A stretch of DNA of 64,000 bases from Shewanella litoralis (GCF_009828585.1 NZ_WSRZ01000012.1:83298-147297); one strand, 5' to 3'; positions 18,770-27,886 are shown, counted from the stretch's first letter. Numbers and translations are program-made. The notes: generated by a model not told the origin, from the letters alone.

Positions 18770-19831
18770 ATGAAGGATCCATCATTGCTAGCACTCATCA
18801 ACAAACACCAAAATAGTGACGCAGGGCTTCAACAAGCTCGGGTTATTTCGTTGTTTTCATTAGTTGGCATGTCAATCACCTTATTGATGGGGATCGTGAG
18901 TTTATTTGGTGAAAACACCACCCTCACAATCGTGTTGTTTATTGCCAGTATCACCTACTTGATCGCCTTCTTTTCTGTCAAAAAGTTTGATCTCAGTGTT
19001 AGTGCAACACTGGTTATTTACTCACTGTATTTATTGATGTTTTATCTGGTGTTTAGTGGCGGTGTTTCCCAAACCGGTCCACTGTGGATTTTCATTGTCG
19101 CCCCCGTCTCTGTATACGTATTAGGCTTACGCCAGGGCTTAATTAACTTAACCATCTTTCTAAGTATCATCTGCATTATTATGTTTTTACCTCAGCAATG
19201 GGTTAATCATGCGCAGTACAGCAATGCATTTGTGCTTAGACTGATTATTTCGTTTTTAACCATGTCATTTTTATCTGCCCTGTATGAATACTCCAGAATG
19301 CAATCCTACAAAAATGCACTTGAGCTAAGCAGACAATACCAAGAACTGGCCATGCGCGATCCACTCACCAAATTAGCCAACAGACGTAACGCCGCCGCCA
19401 TTTTAGAACAAGAAAAATCAAGGTTGCAGCGTAACAATGAACCGTTATCGGTATTATTGTGCGATTTAGACCACTTTAAATTGGTTAACGACAAATACGG
19501 CCACAATGGTGGAGACATGGTGCTGACTGAATTATCAGCCCTCTTTAAAGAACAAGTTCGACAACAAGATTGTGTCGCCCGTTGGGGCGGCGAAGAGTTT
19601 TTAATTATTCTGCCGCAAACCTCAGCAGAGCAAGCGAGCATCATTGCTGAAAAAATCCGTAGCAGCGTTGAGCAGTTCACCATCAACTTTGTTAAACACC
19701 AGATCCGCGTCACCATCAGTATTGGCATATCACAACTTGTTGAAGATCAAACTATCGATGAGCTGATCAACAATGCCGACAAATGTTTGTATCAAGCTAA
19801 AACATTAGGGAGAAATCGGGTTTATCCTTAA
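18770..19831 (+). CDS. membrane diguanylate cyclase (GGDEF)
   Basis: The 353-residue protein has about six hydrophobic helices in its first 180 residues, with no large periplasmic domain. A GGDEF domain follows (about 195-353), containing D-P-L-T-K-L-A-N-R-R, D-L-D-H-F-K-L-V-N-D, an intact GGEEF active site and an RxxD I-site (R-Q-Q-D) five residues before it. It should synthesise c-di-GMP in response to a membrane signal and be feedback-inhibited. The ATG at 18770 has no ribosome site in front; a TTG at 18785 has AAGGAT six bases upstream and could be the true start. It appears monocistronic. Confidence 0.88.
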   Translation: MKDPSLLALINKHQNSDAGLQQARVISLFSLVGMSITLLMGIVSLFGENTTLTIVLFIASITYLIAFFSVKKFDLSVSATLVIYSLYLLMFYLVFSGGVSQTGPLWIFIVAPVSVYVLGLRQGLINLTIFLSIICIIMFLPQQWVNHAQYSNAFVLRLIISFLTMSFLSALYEYSRMQSYKNALELSRQYQELAMRDPLTKLANRRNAAAILEQEKSRLQRNNEPLSVLLCDLDHFKLVNDKYGHNGGDMVLTELSALFKEQVRQQDCVARWGGEEFLIILPQTSAEQASIIAEKIRSSVEQFTINFVKHQIRVTISIGISQLVEDQTIDELINNADKCLYQAKTLGRNRVYP

Positions 19832-19889
19832 TACCATTGTGCGTTAATAAGTGATGACTCAGAATGCATCCAGCGTTTTTTGTGTAAGG

Positions 19890-20067
19890 AGTCGCTATGT
19901 AGTAATGGTTGTTCCCTTTCAAATAGCGAGAACGCAGAGCAAAATCCGCTGGGGCATTCCTTTGTGGCGAGTTTTAAAAGGGCTTACACTGCGTTGCATG
20001 ACTTCGAAAGAGAATAACTATTCATTCAGTCATTCGCCTTGTTTAAGCCCTTTTAAATTCTCGCTGA
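19890..20067. repeat. dispersed intergenic repeat with long inverted arms
   Basis: GCGAGTTTTAAAAGGGCTTA (19967-19986) pairs with its near-complement at about 20043-20064, enclosing a loop of about 56 bases. The left part holds GTAATGGTTGTTCCCTTTC, and almost the same words occur inside the MITE at 38056-38325, so the two share a module. It lies between the diguanylate cyclase and the convergent DUF4124-like gene. No coding capacity. Confidence 0.5.
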
Positions 20068-20078
20068 GAGATCACTTA

Positions 20079-20435
20079 CTAACGCGCAATGGTATAATTA
20101 AACGTCACATCGACCGTGGTCGAGTATCGACTGATGTTTTTCATCACCACCGTGTAAGAGTCACCCTCACAACGTTTTTGCTTAATGACGATCGCTGCAC
20201 CTGCATCCATGGTATTGACCGACTTTTTGCGTTTGACGCGCACCGGCGCCGCAAGATCATCTGGCGAGTAGATCACAATGGGGGATTTGGGCTGGTAGAT
20301 CCCTTTACTGACATCATTAGGATCACATGGCACTTGGGTGAAATGCGTCACACCGTCGATTTCACATTGGTACACGGCAGCGAACATGGTTTGCAAAGGC
20401 CAAAACAGTAATAAGCCTAGAATAGTGCGGTACAT
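20079..20435 (-). CDS. small exported DUF4124-like protein
   Basis: The 118-residue protein starts with a signal peptide (residues 1-19, ending M-F-A-A). A segment V-Y-Q-C-E-I-D-G-V-T-H-F-T-Q-V-P-C then resembles the short DUF4124 motif (Y-x-x-x-D-x-x-G-x-x-x-F-x-x-x-P), here with two cysteines that could form a disulfide. The remainder, with a dibasic stretch and three beta-like strands, is not recognised. The ATG at 20435 is chosen because AAGGA lies seven bases upstream; the longer TTG-initiated reading has no ribosome site. Probably periplasmic; function unknown. Confidence 0.7.
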   Translation of the reverse strand: MYRTILGLLLFWPLQTMFAAVYQCEIDGVTHFTQVPCDPNDVSKGIYQPKSPIVIYSPDDLAAPVRVKRKKSVNTMDAGAAIVIKQKRCEGDSYTVVMKNISRYSTTVDVTFNYTIAR

Positions 20436-20695
20436 CTCAAAATCCTTTTTTACGCAAACTAATGCAAATGGCAACGTCTATGAAACCAATCTTAAAAATA
20501 GGTTGGCGATAATCGCACTGTGATGAGATGAAAGGGAGCCTAACGTGACATACCCTGCTCTAAATCGATAGCGCTTCATTTGCGCATGTCACTGAGGCTT
20601 ACGAATAAATCCACTGTTTGAATATTCACAGATAGACGAGAAATAAGCAAAGTGATAACCTTTATGTCCATTTAACTTATAAGGATATTAATATA

Positions 20696-21667
20696 ATGAA
20701 CAAAGCCTTACCGCTTATTGTTGTTATGTGTGCCTCCCTCACCACCGCCTGCGCTACACTTGATAAAAAGCAGGTTGTCGCCACGGCTCAACCGGCTGTT
20801 GCAGTCAGCGTTACCCAAACTGACGCAGCGTTAAATACCAAATCATTAAAACGTAAAGTCGCTATTGGCCGATTCACCAATGAAACCACATACGGACAAG
20901 GCTTTTTTATTGATGAAGATAACAATCGCATCGGTAAACAAGCGATGGATATTTTGTCTTCTAAACTGTTTCAAACCGGCAAATTTATTATGCTTGAACG
21001 CGCAGATTTGGGGCAAATTGAAAAAGAGCTCAAGATGGGCGGCAGCGCCACCCTTAAAAATGCCGCTGATTACCTGATTGTCGGTTCAATCACCGAGTTT
21101 GGCCGTAAAGAAGTCAGCGATGTCGGCGTGTTTTCACGAGTGAAAAAACAAGAAGCCAATGCCAAAGTGAACATTCGTATTGTCGATGTTTCGACTGGAC
21201 AAATTATCTATTCTGAAGAAGGTAAAGGCATCGCGTATTCTGAAGCCGGATCTGTGATGGGTGTGGGCGACAGAGCAGGCTATGACAGTTCGTTGAACGA
21301 TAAAGTATTGGATGTGGCGATCACCAACCTTGCCTCAAACGTCATCGAAAACATGTTAGACAAGCCTTGGCAGTCATACATTTTATCGTATGATGAAGGG
21401 AATGTGATTATCTCTGGCGGCAACTCACAGAACATTACACCCGGCACCCAATTTGAAGTCATCAAAGAAGGTAAGAAAGTCAAAAACCCGCAAACAGGCA
21501 TGTTCATTACCCTGCCAGGCAAAGCCATTGGCGTGATTGAAGTCACCTCTTCATTTGGGGATACCCCAGAGTCAGAAGTGTCTTTTGCTACTATCGTCAG
21601 TGGTAATCTTGATCAATATATCAAAGCCCAAGATTACACCGGCTTATTTATTCAAGAAATGAAATAA
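20696..21667 (+). CDS. CsgG/HfaB-family lipoprotein
   Basis: The 323-residue lipoprotein has signal peptide and lipobox L-T-T-A-C (Cys19). The CsgG-like domain (about 50-220) has K-R-K-V-A-I-G-R-F-T-N-E-T, L-E-R-A-D-L-G-Q-I and A-D-Y-L-I-V-G-S-I-T-E-F. A C-terminal extension (230-315) has small beta-barrel character (I-T-P-G-T-Q-F-E-V...G-K-A-I-G-V-I-E-V). CsgG itself is an outer membrane secretion pore for curli, but no curli genes are near. Instead the gene heads an operon with DUF4810- and DUF799-like lipoproteins, a set also found in Neisseria around GNA1162. A role in outer membrane assembly or export is inferred. Confidence 0.85.
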   Translation: MNKALPLIVVMCASLTTACATLDKKQVVATAQPAVAVSVTQTDAALNTKSLKRKVAIGRFTNETTYGQGFFIDEDNNRIGKQAMDILSSKLFQTGKFIMLERADLGQIEKELKMGGSATLKNAADYLIVGSITEFGRKEVSDVGVFSRVKKQEANAKVNIRIVDVSTGQIIYSEEGKGIAYSEAGSVMGVGDRAGYDSSLNDKVLDVAITNLASNVIENMLDKPWQSYILSYDEGNVIISGGNSQNITPGTQFEVIKEGKKVKNPQTGMFITLPGKAIGVIEVTSSFGDTPESEVSFATIVSGNLDQYIKAQDYTGLFIQEMK

Positions 21668-21673
21668 GGATCC

Positions 21674-21979
21674 ATGATGAATATCATTAAAATACTTATC
21701 GTCAGTGCAATGTTATTTGTTGTCTCTGGATGTGGTTATAACAGTGGCATCAGATCTGAAGCGGCAGCGTCTTATTTGTATTTCACAGGGGAAGCTGAAG
21801 GCGTTGAAGTGTCAATTGATAATGTCCCTGCCTTTACGGTCACTAAAACAGGCATGGCTAACCAATACCGTATAACCCCAGGTAAACACCTCATCGTAAT
21901 CACCCGTGATGCTCAAGTCATCGTGAAACGTGAACTGTTGATTGGCGACGGTCATGAAAAAGAAATTTATATCCCATAA
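21674..21979 (+). CDS. small uncharacterised lipoprotein
   Basis: The 101-residue product has a signal peptide ending in V-S-G-C, so it should be lipid-anchored. The mature part is one small beta domain with G-E-A-E-G-V-E-V-S-I-D-N and T-P-G-K-H-L-I-V-I-T-R-D-A-Q, resembling PEGA-type repeats that decorate surface proteins. It lies six bases after the CsgG-like gene and before the DUF4810-like gene, so it belongs to the operon. It is an extra member I do not recall from the usual three-gene set. Confidence 0.75.
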   Translation: MMNIIKILIVSAMLFVVSGCGYNSGIRSEAAASYLYFTGEAEGVEVSIDNVPAFTVTKTGMANQYRITPGKHLIVITRDAQVIVKRELLIGDGHEKEIYIP

Positions 21980-21998
21980 CAATACGGAAATTACCTTG

Positions 21999-22355
21999 AT
22001 GAAAATGAAATTAGTCAGCCTACTTGGGTTTGCGATCTTATTAAGTGGCTGTGCTGCAACTGAGAAGCCGATGTACGAATACGGTGAATACTCTGAAAGC
22101 TTTTACGCACTAAAACGTGATGCGGGAGAGGAAAATGCTGCGAAATGGAAATCGTCATTAGAAACGATTATTACTAAATCAAGTGAGCAATCACTTCGCG
22201 TACCACCTGGAGTCTATGCAAACTTAGGGTTTATACACCTAAAAGCAAACGATAATAATAAAGCCGTTGAATACTTTGAACTGGAGAAAAAGATTTACCC
22301 AGAAGCTGAAGTTTTTATGAATAACTTGATTAAGAAAGCTAACGCGCAAGGATAA
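21999..22355 (+). CDS. DUF4810-like lipoprotein
   Basis: The 118-residue lipoprotein has lipobox L-L-S-G-C (Cys17). The mature part has Y-E-Y-G-E-Y-S-E-S-F-Y-A-L-K-R near the N-terminus, then a helix pair with V-P-P-G-V-Y-A-N-L-G-F-I-H-L-K-A-N and A-V-E-Y-F-E-L-E-K, a single TPR-like unit typical of DUF4810. The ATG at 21999 is used because it directly precedes the signal peptide; earlier in-frame starts overlap the upstream gene. Third gene of the operon, five bases before the DUF799-like gene. It probably pairs with that protein, as in the Neisseria set. Confidence 0.82.
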   Translation: MKMKLVSLLGFAILLSGCAATEKPMYEYGEYSESFYALKRDAGEENAAKWKSSLETIITKSSEQSLRVPPGVYANLGFIHLKANDNNKAVEYFELEKKIYPEAEVFMNNLIKKANAQG

Positions 22356-22360
22356 GTTCA

Positions 22361-23071
22361 ATGTCTGTGTTCAAACTATTAAAACCTGTTTTGGTAACGT
22401 TCTTTGCATCGACCATGCTAACGGCCTGTGTGGCACCGACTTATGTAACAAAAGGCACTGAATTCCCAGGGATGTACACTGAAAAGCCTAAATCATTATT
22501 GATTATGCCGCCTATCAACTTAAGTACGGCTGCAGATGCAAAAGATTACTACTCAACGACGGTTGAAATGCCGGTTGCATTCCATGGCTACTATACTTTC
22601 CCTTACGAACTCACAGCTGAAGTCTTAAAAGAGCAAGGGATCTACGACAGTGAGTTGGTCTACGACATTCCGCTCAACAAGTTTCAGGAATACTTTGGTG
22701 CTGATGCGGTCTTATTTACTAAGATTGTTAAATGGGACACCTCTTACGCTGTCGTTGCATCTAACTTAACGGTATCGATTGAGGCTGAGATCAAGTCAAC
22801 CAAGACCTCTGAAGTATTATGGAGCTACACTGGCACTGTGGTGGTAGATCTGTCTGGAAACTCAGGTGGTGGCGGTGGATTAGTCGGATTACTGGCGAAT
22901 GCGATTGTCACGGCTATCAATACAGCCGCAGCGGACTATACCACCTATGCTAAGCAAGCCAATGCGCGTTTTATCTATAGCGTACCGGTTGGGCCTTATC
23001 ACCCGCAGTACTTAAAAGATCAAGAAGTTAAGATTATTCAGCAACAGCAACCGAAGCAAGAAACAAATTAG
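22361..23071 (+). CDS. DUF799 (GNA1162-like) lipoprotein
   Basis: The 236-residue lipoprotein has lipobox L-T-A-C (Cys23). The mature region has K-S-L-L-I-M-P-P-I-N-L-S, then G-Y-Y-T-F-P-Y-E-L and Y-F-G-A-D-A-V-L-F-T-K-I, which are hallmark blocks of DUF799/GNA1162, a fold related to TolB N-terminal and CsgG-like domains. A Gly-rich turn (S-G-G-G-G-G-L-V-G, about 165-175) and a Gln-rich tail follow. It is the last gene of the lipoprotein operon and is followed by a terminator. The family is conserved but its biochemical role is unknown; a transport or envelope complex with its operon partners is the usual suggestion. Confidence 0.85.
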   Translation: MSVFKLLKPVLVTFFASTMLTACVAPTYVTKGTEFPGMYTEKPKSLLIMPPINLSTAADAKDYYSTTVEMPVAFHGYYTFPYELTAEVLKEQGIYDSELVYDIPLNKFQEYFGADAVLFTKIVKWDTSYAVVASNLTVSIEAEIKSTKTSEVLWSYTGTVVVDLSGNSGGGGGLVGLLANAIVTAINTAAADYTTYAKQANARFIYSVPVGPYHPQYLKDQEVKIIQQQQPKQETN

Positions 23072-23084
23072 CTTCTGAATATCA

Positions 23085-23112
23085 GCCTCAACACATGTTG
23101 GGGCTTTTTTTA
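23085..23112 (+). terminator. intrinsic terminator of the lipoprotein operon
   Basis: GCCTCAACA and TGTTGGGGC form a 9-bp stem (one T-G pair) with a 2-base CA gap, followed by seven T. It lies 13 bases after the DUF799-like gene. Confidence 0.85.
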
Positions 23113-23272
23113 TATTCCCTTTTTTGCTCAATCCTCACAGTACTAAGCTCTCTCAACCTTACGCATTCCTGTGTATCCAATCACTTAAGCAAGAGGTTAA
23201 AATTGATAACTCGTTAAAAAGCAAATGTAGGTTAATGATGTGGCCAATTTTTTCACATACGTTCAATATCTA

Positions 23273-23968
23273 TCAATACTTTATATTTAGCTTTGCATAT
23301 TTTATTAATGCGCGGATTAAAGGAGCGCTATCGTTTTTACCTTTATTGATTGCGACTTGTGTAGAAAGCTTTTTATATTTGAGGATTTCATCTACGACTT
23401 GCTTTGGAGTGTAATCGTACCGAATGGATAAGCTGACTAGCATATCACTATCAAATTTAACCGATTGTTCCATTGCAGCGTTAATGGCACGAACGCCTTG
23501 AAGCTTCAATGCGATTTTACGCTCACGAGTGTTAATTAAGCTTTCTTTCACACGGCGTTTATGTGTTTTGAATGCATCAGGTGATTTTAAAGATTTTATA
23601 TCGCTGATAATCACTTCTATAGGAAATGGCAAAGAGGAAGTGAGATAGTGAAGTAAATCTGCTGCGTTCAAACCGCGTTTTAAGTATAAAATATAAACTA
23701 TCTTATCCCTGCGACATAATACCTCTGGATCGATGATTTCAAGCTCAACACTCACTTCGGTAAAATCTGCCGCTTCATGTTGCTCATCAAGTTGCTCAGT
23801 GATGACAATATTTGACAGTCCCTGATTAACCGTTTGCTCTGCTAGCGCGTCATTTTCCTTTGCTTGCTCTGGTACTATCGCATGCGTATCCTGGTAGTTA
23901 TTAAAGCTGCCAGATACACCTTTAGTGACCGTTTTTTTGTCATCCGCATTGTGTTCTTGATTAGGCAT
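23273..23968 (-). CDS. uncharacterised cytoplasmic protein
   Basis: The product is about 231 residues. The N-terminal 70 residues are acidic, polar and probably disordered. The rest is helical and basic, with R-R-D-K-I-V-Y-I-L-Y-L-K-R-G-L-N-A-A-D-L-L-H-Y and a K/R-rich segment (T-H-K-R-R-V-K-E-S-L-I-N-T-R-E-R-K). No signal peptide or known motif is visible. The ATG at 23968 is preferred over a GTG nine bases upstream; neither has a strong ribosome site. It stands alone between two minus- and plus-strand operons. I do not recognise the family. Confidence 0.65.
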   Translation of the reverse strand: MPNQEHNADDKKTVTKGVSGSFNNYQDTHAIVPEQAKENDALAEQTVNQGLSNIVITEQLDEQHEAADFTEVSVELEIIDPEVLCRRDKIVYILYLKRGLNAADLLHYLTSSLPFPIEVIISDIKSLKSPDAFKTHKRRVKESLINTRERKIALKLQGVRAINAAMEQSVKFDSDMLVSLSIRYDYTPKQVVDEILKYKKLSTQVAINKGKNDSAPLIRALIKYAKLNIKY

Positions 23969-24244
23969 AACAAACACTCGAGCTAGATTTTCTGAGAGAT
24001 AAAAATATAATTATCATAGCCTTAAATAGAGTGATGATAATCGCGTATAAATAAGCATACACTTAATCACCATAAAGTGAGTTATTTCTATTTTCGATAT
24101 TATAGCCAAGATTAACATCAATACTAAATGCTAGGTTTATGTTTAAGGGCAATGCCACGTTTATCGTTTCATTCTTTTACCGTAATAATACATCTATGAC
24201 ATTCTGCACTAAAATCAGTAACACTATCTTAAGCGATTAGAAAC

Positions 24245-24274
24245 ATAACAGCCCCGACATTACGGGGCTGTTAT
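24245..24274. terminator. bidirectional intrinsic terminator
   Basis: ATAACAGCCCCG and CGGGGCTGTTAT form perfect 12-bp arms around a 6-base loop, 20 bp after the stop of the S9 peptidase gene. The rest of the spacer between 23969 and 24294 shows nothing else. Confidence 0.85.
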
Positions 24275-24294
24275 AAGAAAACCTAGGTTAACGA

Positions 24295-26763
24295 CTACTT
24301 GTCAGCTGTTTCAGGGTAAAGGCTGTTCCACCATTGTGGCTCGTCTTTAAGTTTCATATCAAACCAGGCCATAGTGGTGTTCCACCAGTCAAAACGCGCC
24401 TGGCGAGTGTTGATGTGATGGTCTTGGTCATTAAACTCCACCAGCTCGACCTCTTTACCCAACAACTTAAGTGCGGTGTACATGTAATGGCTTTCGCCCA
24501 CTGGCACGTTAGTATCAGCATTTCCATGGATTAATAATAACGGCGTAGTGATTTTATCAGCATGATAAAGCGGGCTTTGCTCGACATAAAGCTCAGGATT
24601 ATTCCACGGAAAACTGCCGCGACTCGCCACACCAGAATACCCATAGCCCCACCAGCCATGTCCCCAGTACGATGACAGATTACTGATCCCTGCATGCGAC
24701 ATCGACGCGGCAAAAATATCAGTTTGCGTGGCCAAATACATGGTCATAAAGCCACCGTAAGATGCGCCCATATTACCCACGCGTGTTGCATCAACATAGC
24801 TGTGGGCACTTAAGAATGCTTTAGTGCCTTCAATAATGTCATCTGCGCTGTACTTGCCCCATGCATTAACATGGCGTCCGCTAAAGGCCTGGCCGTAACC
24901 GGTGGCGCCATTAGGTTGCAACACATACACCACATAGCCTTGAGCGGCCCACAAGTTAAATGGCCAGCGTCCAGTAAAGTGACGTCCAACCGGTGACGTG
25001 CCGCCATAGTAGTACACCAATGCAGGATACTTTTTGTTGGCATCAAAATCGGCAGGAAGATACACGCGACCATCTATGTTATGGCCATGTTTGTTGGTAA
25101 AATCAAAGTCTTCGATTTTCCCTAGACGTGTATCGGCATAATTTTGCTTTTGGCTGTCAAATAACACTTGTTTACGGCTTGAATTAAGCGACATGCTGTA
25201 AGCTTTTTGCGGCGCAGTGGCCGAGGTGCCTGCAACCACTAAGGTCGGTGTCGATTGCTTGGTCGCAACACTAAAACCATCAACCATATCAACACCAGTG
25301 TCGATAAGACTAAAACGGCTTTTACGCTTATCAAACAAATACAGCGGTGAGCGGTCGCCTTCGGTAACCGTGACCAACAAATCATCATTTTCAAGCTTGG
25401 TCATACTGCCAATCGCGGGGTCAAAGTCTTTGCTTAATGCGCTAACATTGCCCTTTGCATCACGCCAATATAACTGACCGTCATAGTCATTGACTTCAAT
25501 ATTGGGATCTTGCATGCCAACGCCATTCATAAAGCGCGGACCGGCGGTAATGTACATGCCATCATCAGCATATAACGCACCACTGAAGCTGCGGTATTCA
25601 CCAATTATAGTTTCGCTTAAATCCGCTACCTTAAGTTCGATGAGCTGAGTGATACCATGAGCAGGTGCTTTGTAATCCACAGGTGAACGAGTCAACAATA
25701 AAGTGCCTTTATCGGCATTGCTGTCTAACAGCGAACTGGTGATTTTACTGTCGGTAAGTTGGCGAATAAACCCCGAGGCCACATCTAATTGATAAAGCTG
25801 ACTGTTGTTACGCCAATAGCTCCAGCGATCTTCTAATGCTTGAAAACGCTTTGAAGTGGCTTTGTCATCGGCTTTAAACGGCTTTTCCCAACTAAACAGT
25901 AAACTGTCGCCAAACCACTGCAAGCCAGACACATTTTCAAGCTCAGTGGCGGCGATATCGATAGTTAAATCAGCGACATTGAATAACTGAATTTGTTTAT
26001 TCGCCACAAACGCGAGGTGTTTTGAATCATCAGACCATACCGCACTGCTCGGGCGGCTATCTTGCCAGCGATACAGCACGCTGTTGTCTGGCAATTTGCG
26101 CAGTTCTGTCACTTGAATAGGTTTATCGCCCTGGGCGGCTTGATACTCAATGGTTGATTGCAGTAGATATTTACCATTTGGCGATAGGGTTAAGTTGCTG
26201 ATGACCTTTGAGTCAAAAAGCTGCTCTGCCGATACGCGTTGTGATTTTTGCGCGCTAAAATCGAGCTCATCAACATCGCTTTTACCTTGCCAATCCAGGC
26301 TAAAAGACACGTCTTTTTGCAAGCCATCTGCAAGCAACATAAGTTGATAATCACCATTGGCGAGTTTAAGCTCGACCTTGTCGGCTGATTTTACTAGCTG
26401 ACCGTTAAGATATACCTGTGGGTTTTCAAGGCCTTTAACGGTTAATGTACCTTGCGTAAAGCGCTGTGTAGAAACCGACAAACGGTAGGCTAACCAGCCC
26501 TCGCCTTCGGCTTTCGATGTACCGGCTTGCCAGGAAAGCGCTTGATTAAATACTTTTACCTTACTGGCTTTATGCTCTTGGCTGAGTTTGGACACCAAAT
26601 TGGCACGCAAGGCATCCGCCTGAGCGCTTTTAGATAACGCCGTAGCAGAGGCTTGGGTTACAGGGCCAATTCGCTCAATATGCTTGGCGTCAATTTCGGC
26701 GCCTTGCGCCATGCCCGAAATGGCCATCGCTAAACTGGTTAACACCAGAGAAAAAACTTTCAT
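24295..26763 (-). CDS. exported S9-family prolyl oligopeptidase-like peptidase
   Basis: The 822-residue protein has a signal peptide (1-21), an N-terminal region with beta-propeller-like repeats (about 190-540) and a C-terminal alpha/beta-hydrolase domain (about 560-810). The catalytic triad is S668 in G-A-S-Y-G-G-F, D750 in G-N-A-D-T-N-V-P and His at 782 or 783 in D-Q-D-H-H. The preceding Y-Y-Y-G-G-T-S-P-V block is typical of S9 (DPP/acylaminoacyl-peptidase) enzymes. It should degrade oligopeptides in the periplasm. The DUF6933-like gene ends 56 bp upstream on the same strand, so cotranscription is possible but not evident. A strong terminator follows. Confidence 0.9.
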   Translation of the reverse strand: MKVFSLVLTSLAMAISGMAQGAEIDAKHIERIGPVTQASATALSKSAQADALRANLVSKLSQEHKASKVKVFNQALSWQAGTSKAEGEGWLAYRLSVSTQRFTQGTLTVKGLENPQVYLNGQLVKSADKVELKLANGDYQLMLLADGLQKDVSFSLDWQGKSDVDELDFSAQKSQRVSAEQLFDSKVISNLTLSPNGKYLLQSTIEYQAAQGDKPIQVTELRKLPDNSVLYRWQDSRPSSAVWSDDSKHLAFVANKQIQLFNVADLTIDIAATELENVSGLQWFGDSLLFSWEKPFKADDKATSKRFQALEDRWSYWRNNSQLYQLDVASGFIRQLTDSKITSSLLDSNADKGTLLLTRSPVDYKAPAHGITQLIELKVADLSETIIGEYRSFSGALYADDGMYITAGPRFMNGVGMQDPNIEVNDYDGQLYWRDAKGNVSALSKDFDPAIGSMTKLENDDLLVTVTEGDRSPLYLFDKRKSRFSLIDTGVDMVDGFSVATKQSTPTLVVAGTSATAPQKAYSMSLNSSRKQVLFDSQKQNYADTRLGKIEDFDFTNKHGHNIDGRVYLPADFDANKKYPALVYYYGGTSPVGRHFTGRWPFNLWAAQGYVVYVLQPNGATGYGQAFSGRHVNAWGKYSADDIIEGTKAFLSAHSYVDATRVGNMGASYGGFMTMYLATQTDIFAASMSHAGISNLSSYWGHGWWGYGYSGVASRGSFPWNNPELYVEQSPLYHADKITTPLLLIHGNADTNVPVGESHYMYTALKLLGKEVELVEFNDQDHHINTRQARFDWWNTTMAWFDMKLKDEPQWWNSLYPETADK

Positions 26764-26819
26764 TACACGTCCTTATTATTGTTATTTGTATTAACCTTGC
26801 GATACATCACTCTCAGTAC

Positions 26820-27506
26820 CTATTTTCTATAATCACTGAGAAAAACAATATTCGACAGATCATCAACGGCATTGTTAACGCCAATGTCTTGCAGCCAAAC
26901 ATCCATAAAGGCCTTATTTGGAAAAAAGTGCTTGCCTCGCCCTTTAGCATTGCGAGGGATTTGTCCAACAAAAGCACTAAATGCAGTCCAATCATATGGT
27001 TCTAACAGCATGCCCTCTTCAAAGCACTGCCGTTCTAGGTGCCAAGCAACATCATTTAAATGCCCTTGAACACTGCGATCCCCTCTGGCATGAAACGCAC
27101 AAGTATTATATTTATTGTCATATTGCTCTAAAGCCAGTTCAACCTCTACAGAGTCAATCCCTGCCAACTCAGCTAAAAACTCAACATTACTCTTTAACAT
27201 TTGCTCAAACGTATTAAGAAAATTGATTTCATCACCCTTTTTTGTCGCCAAGAACGTTATGCAATAACGGCTAACATAATCCATCACTAATAAATATTTT
27301 TTGCGTTTAACGGTGACACAGTGCACCACCCAATGCCATTGAGTACCATCGTGTTCATGTGGTTCAACATCTGCGGGGAAAACAGGCATTTCCACTGACT
27401 CGGCAATGGTTTTATGCGGTGCGGCTTCTAAGCAAGACAACACTTCGCCTTTACGAGTGACACTAAAAAACTCCGCCGCCGCTTTAGTACAGTTAAACAC
27501 TAACAT
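26820..27506 (-). CDS. DUF6933-like protein
   Basis: The 228-residue protein matches, as I recall it, the DUF6933 family: it begins M-L-V-F-N-C-T-K-A-A-A-E-F-F and carries the block H-W-V-V-H-C-V-T-V-K-R-K-K-Y-L-L-V-M-D-Y. Known function: none. No signal peptide is present, so it is cytoplasmic. The ATG at 27506 is chosen because TGGA precedes it by six bases; the longer reading begins at a TTG without a ribosome site. The C-terminal region has F-L-N-T-F-E-Q-M-L and a conserved-looking Trp/His patch. It lies upstream of the S9 peptidase on the same strand. Confidence 0.75.
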   Translation of the reverse strand: MLVFNCTKAAAEFFSVTRKGEVLSCLEAAPHKTIAESVEMPVFPADVEPHEHDGTQWHWVVHCVTVKRKKYLLVMDYVSRYCITFLATKKGDEINFLNTFEQMLKSNVEFLAELAGIDSVEVELALEQYDNKYNTCAFHARGDRSVQGHLNDVAWHLERQCFEEGMLLEPYDWTAFSAFVGQIPRNAKGRGKHFFPNKAFMDVWLQDIGVNNAVDDLSNIVFLSDYRK

Positions 27507-27604
27507 TGGTATTCCATTGGGTAGAAACAAAAATTGAGCTGATTATATCAACAACAGGATAATAACGACCACAACACAAGGTTAATTAATGCCAAATATC
27601 ATGC

Positions 27605-27886
27605 TTAGGGCCTGTTGATCTTTCAAGGTTGTTTTTGCAGCGAATTGTTGGCCATTACTCACATATACAACTGCGCGGCAGAGACTTCGAGATGTAGTTA
27701 TTCTACATAACAAGTCGATAACGCAGTAAAAATAACCAACAAACGCTGCCCGAAGGGTTCGGCTAAAAACGTTTTACTCTTTGTTGAATGAATTTTGCTT
27801 AGATGACTAGGCATCAATCCATTCGCCTCGATTAAAACGTTTTTAACTCGAACAAAATTTAACCAACAAAGATCAGCAGGCCCTAA
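27605..27886. mobile_element. MITE-like element with 19-bp terminal inverted repeats
   Basis: TTAGGGCCTGTTGATCTTT at 27605-27623 is matched by its complement (one mismatch) at 27868-27886, enclosing 282 bp with no credible gene. Inside is a hairpin ATGTAG-TTATT-CTACAT (about 27692) and a second imperfect inverted pair around AAAACGTTTTTA. The GGGCCTGTTGATC end is a repeat type I associate with Vibrio and Shewanella. No clear target duplication can be told from the repeat ends. Confidence 0.7.

Noticed and set aside
19851-20411. 186-codon forward open frame
   Set aside because: It runs antisense to the DUF4124-like gene and through an intergenic repeat; the translation is rich in His and Arg with no signal or domain.
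20696-23071. Curli secretion operon
   Set aside because: Only the CsgG-like domain fits; no csgA, csgB, csgE or csgF is present and the partners are DUF4810 and DUF799 types.
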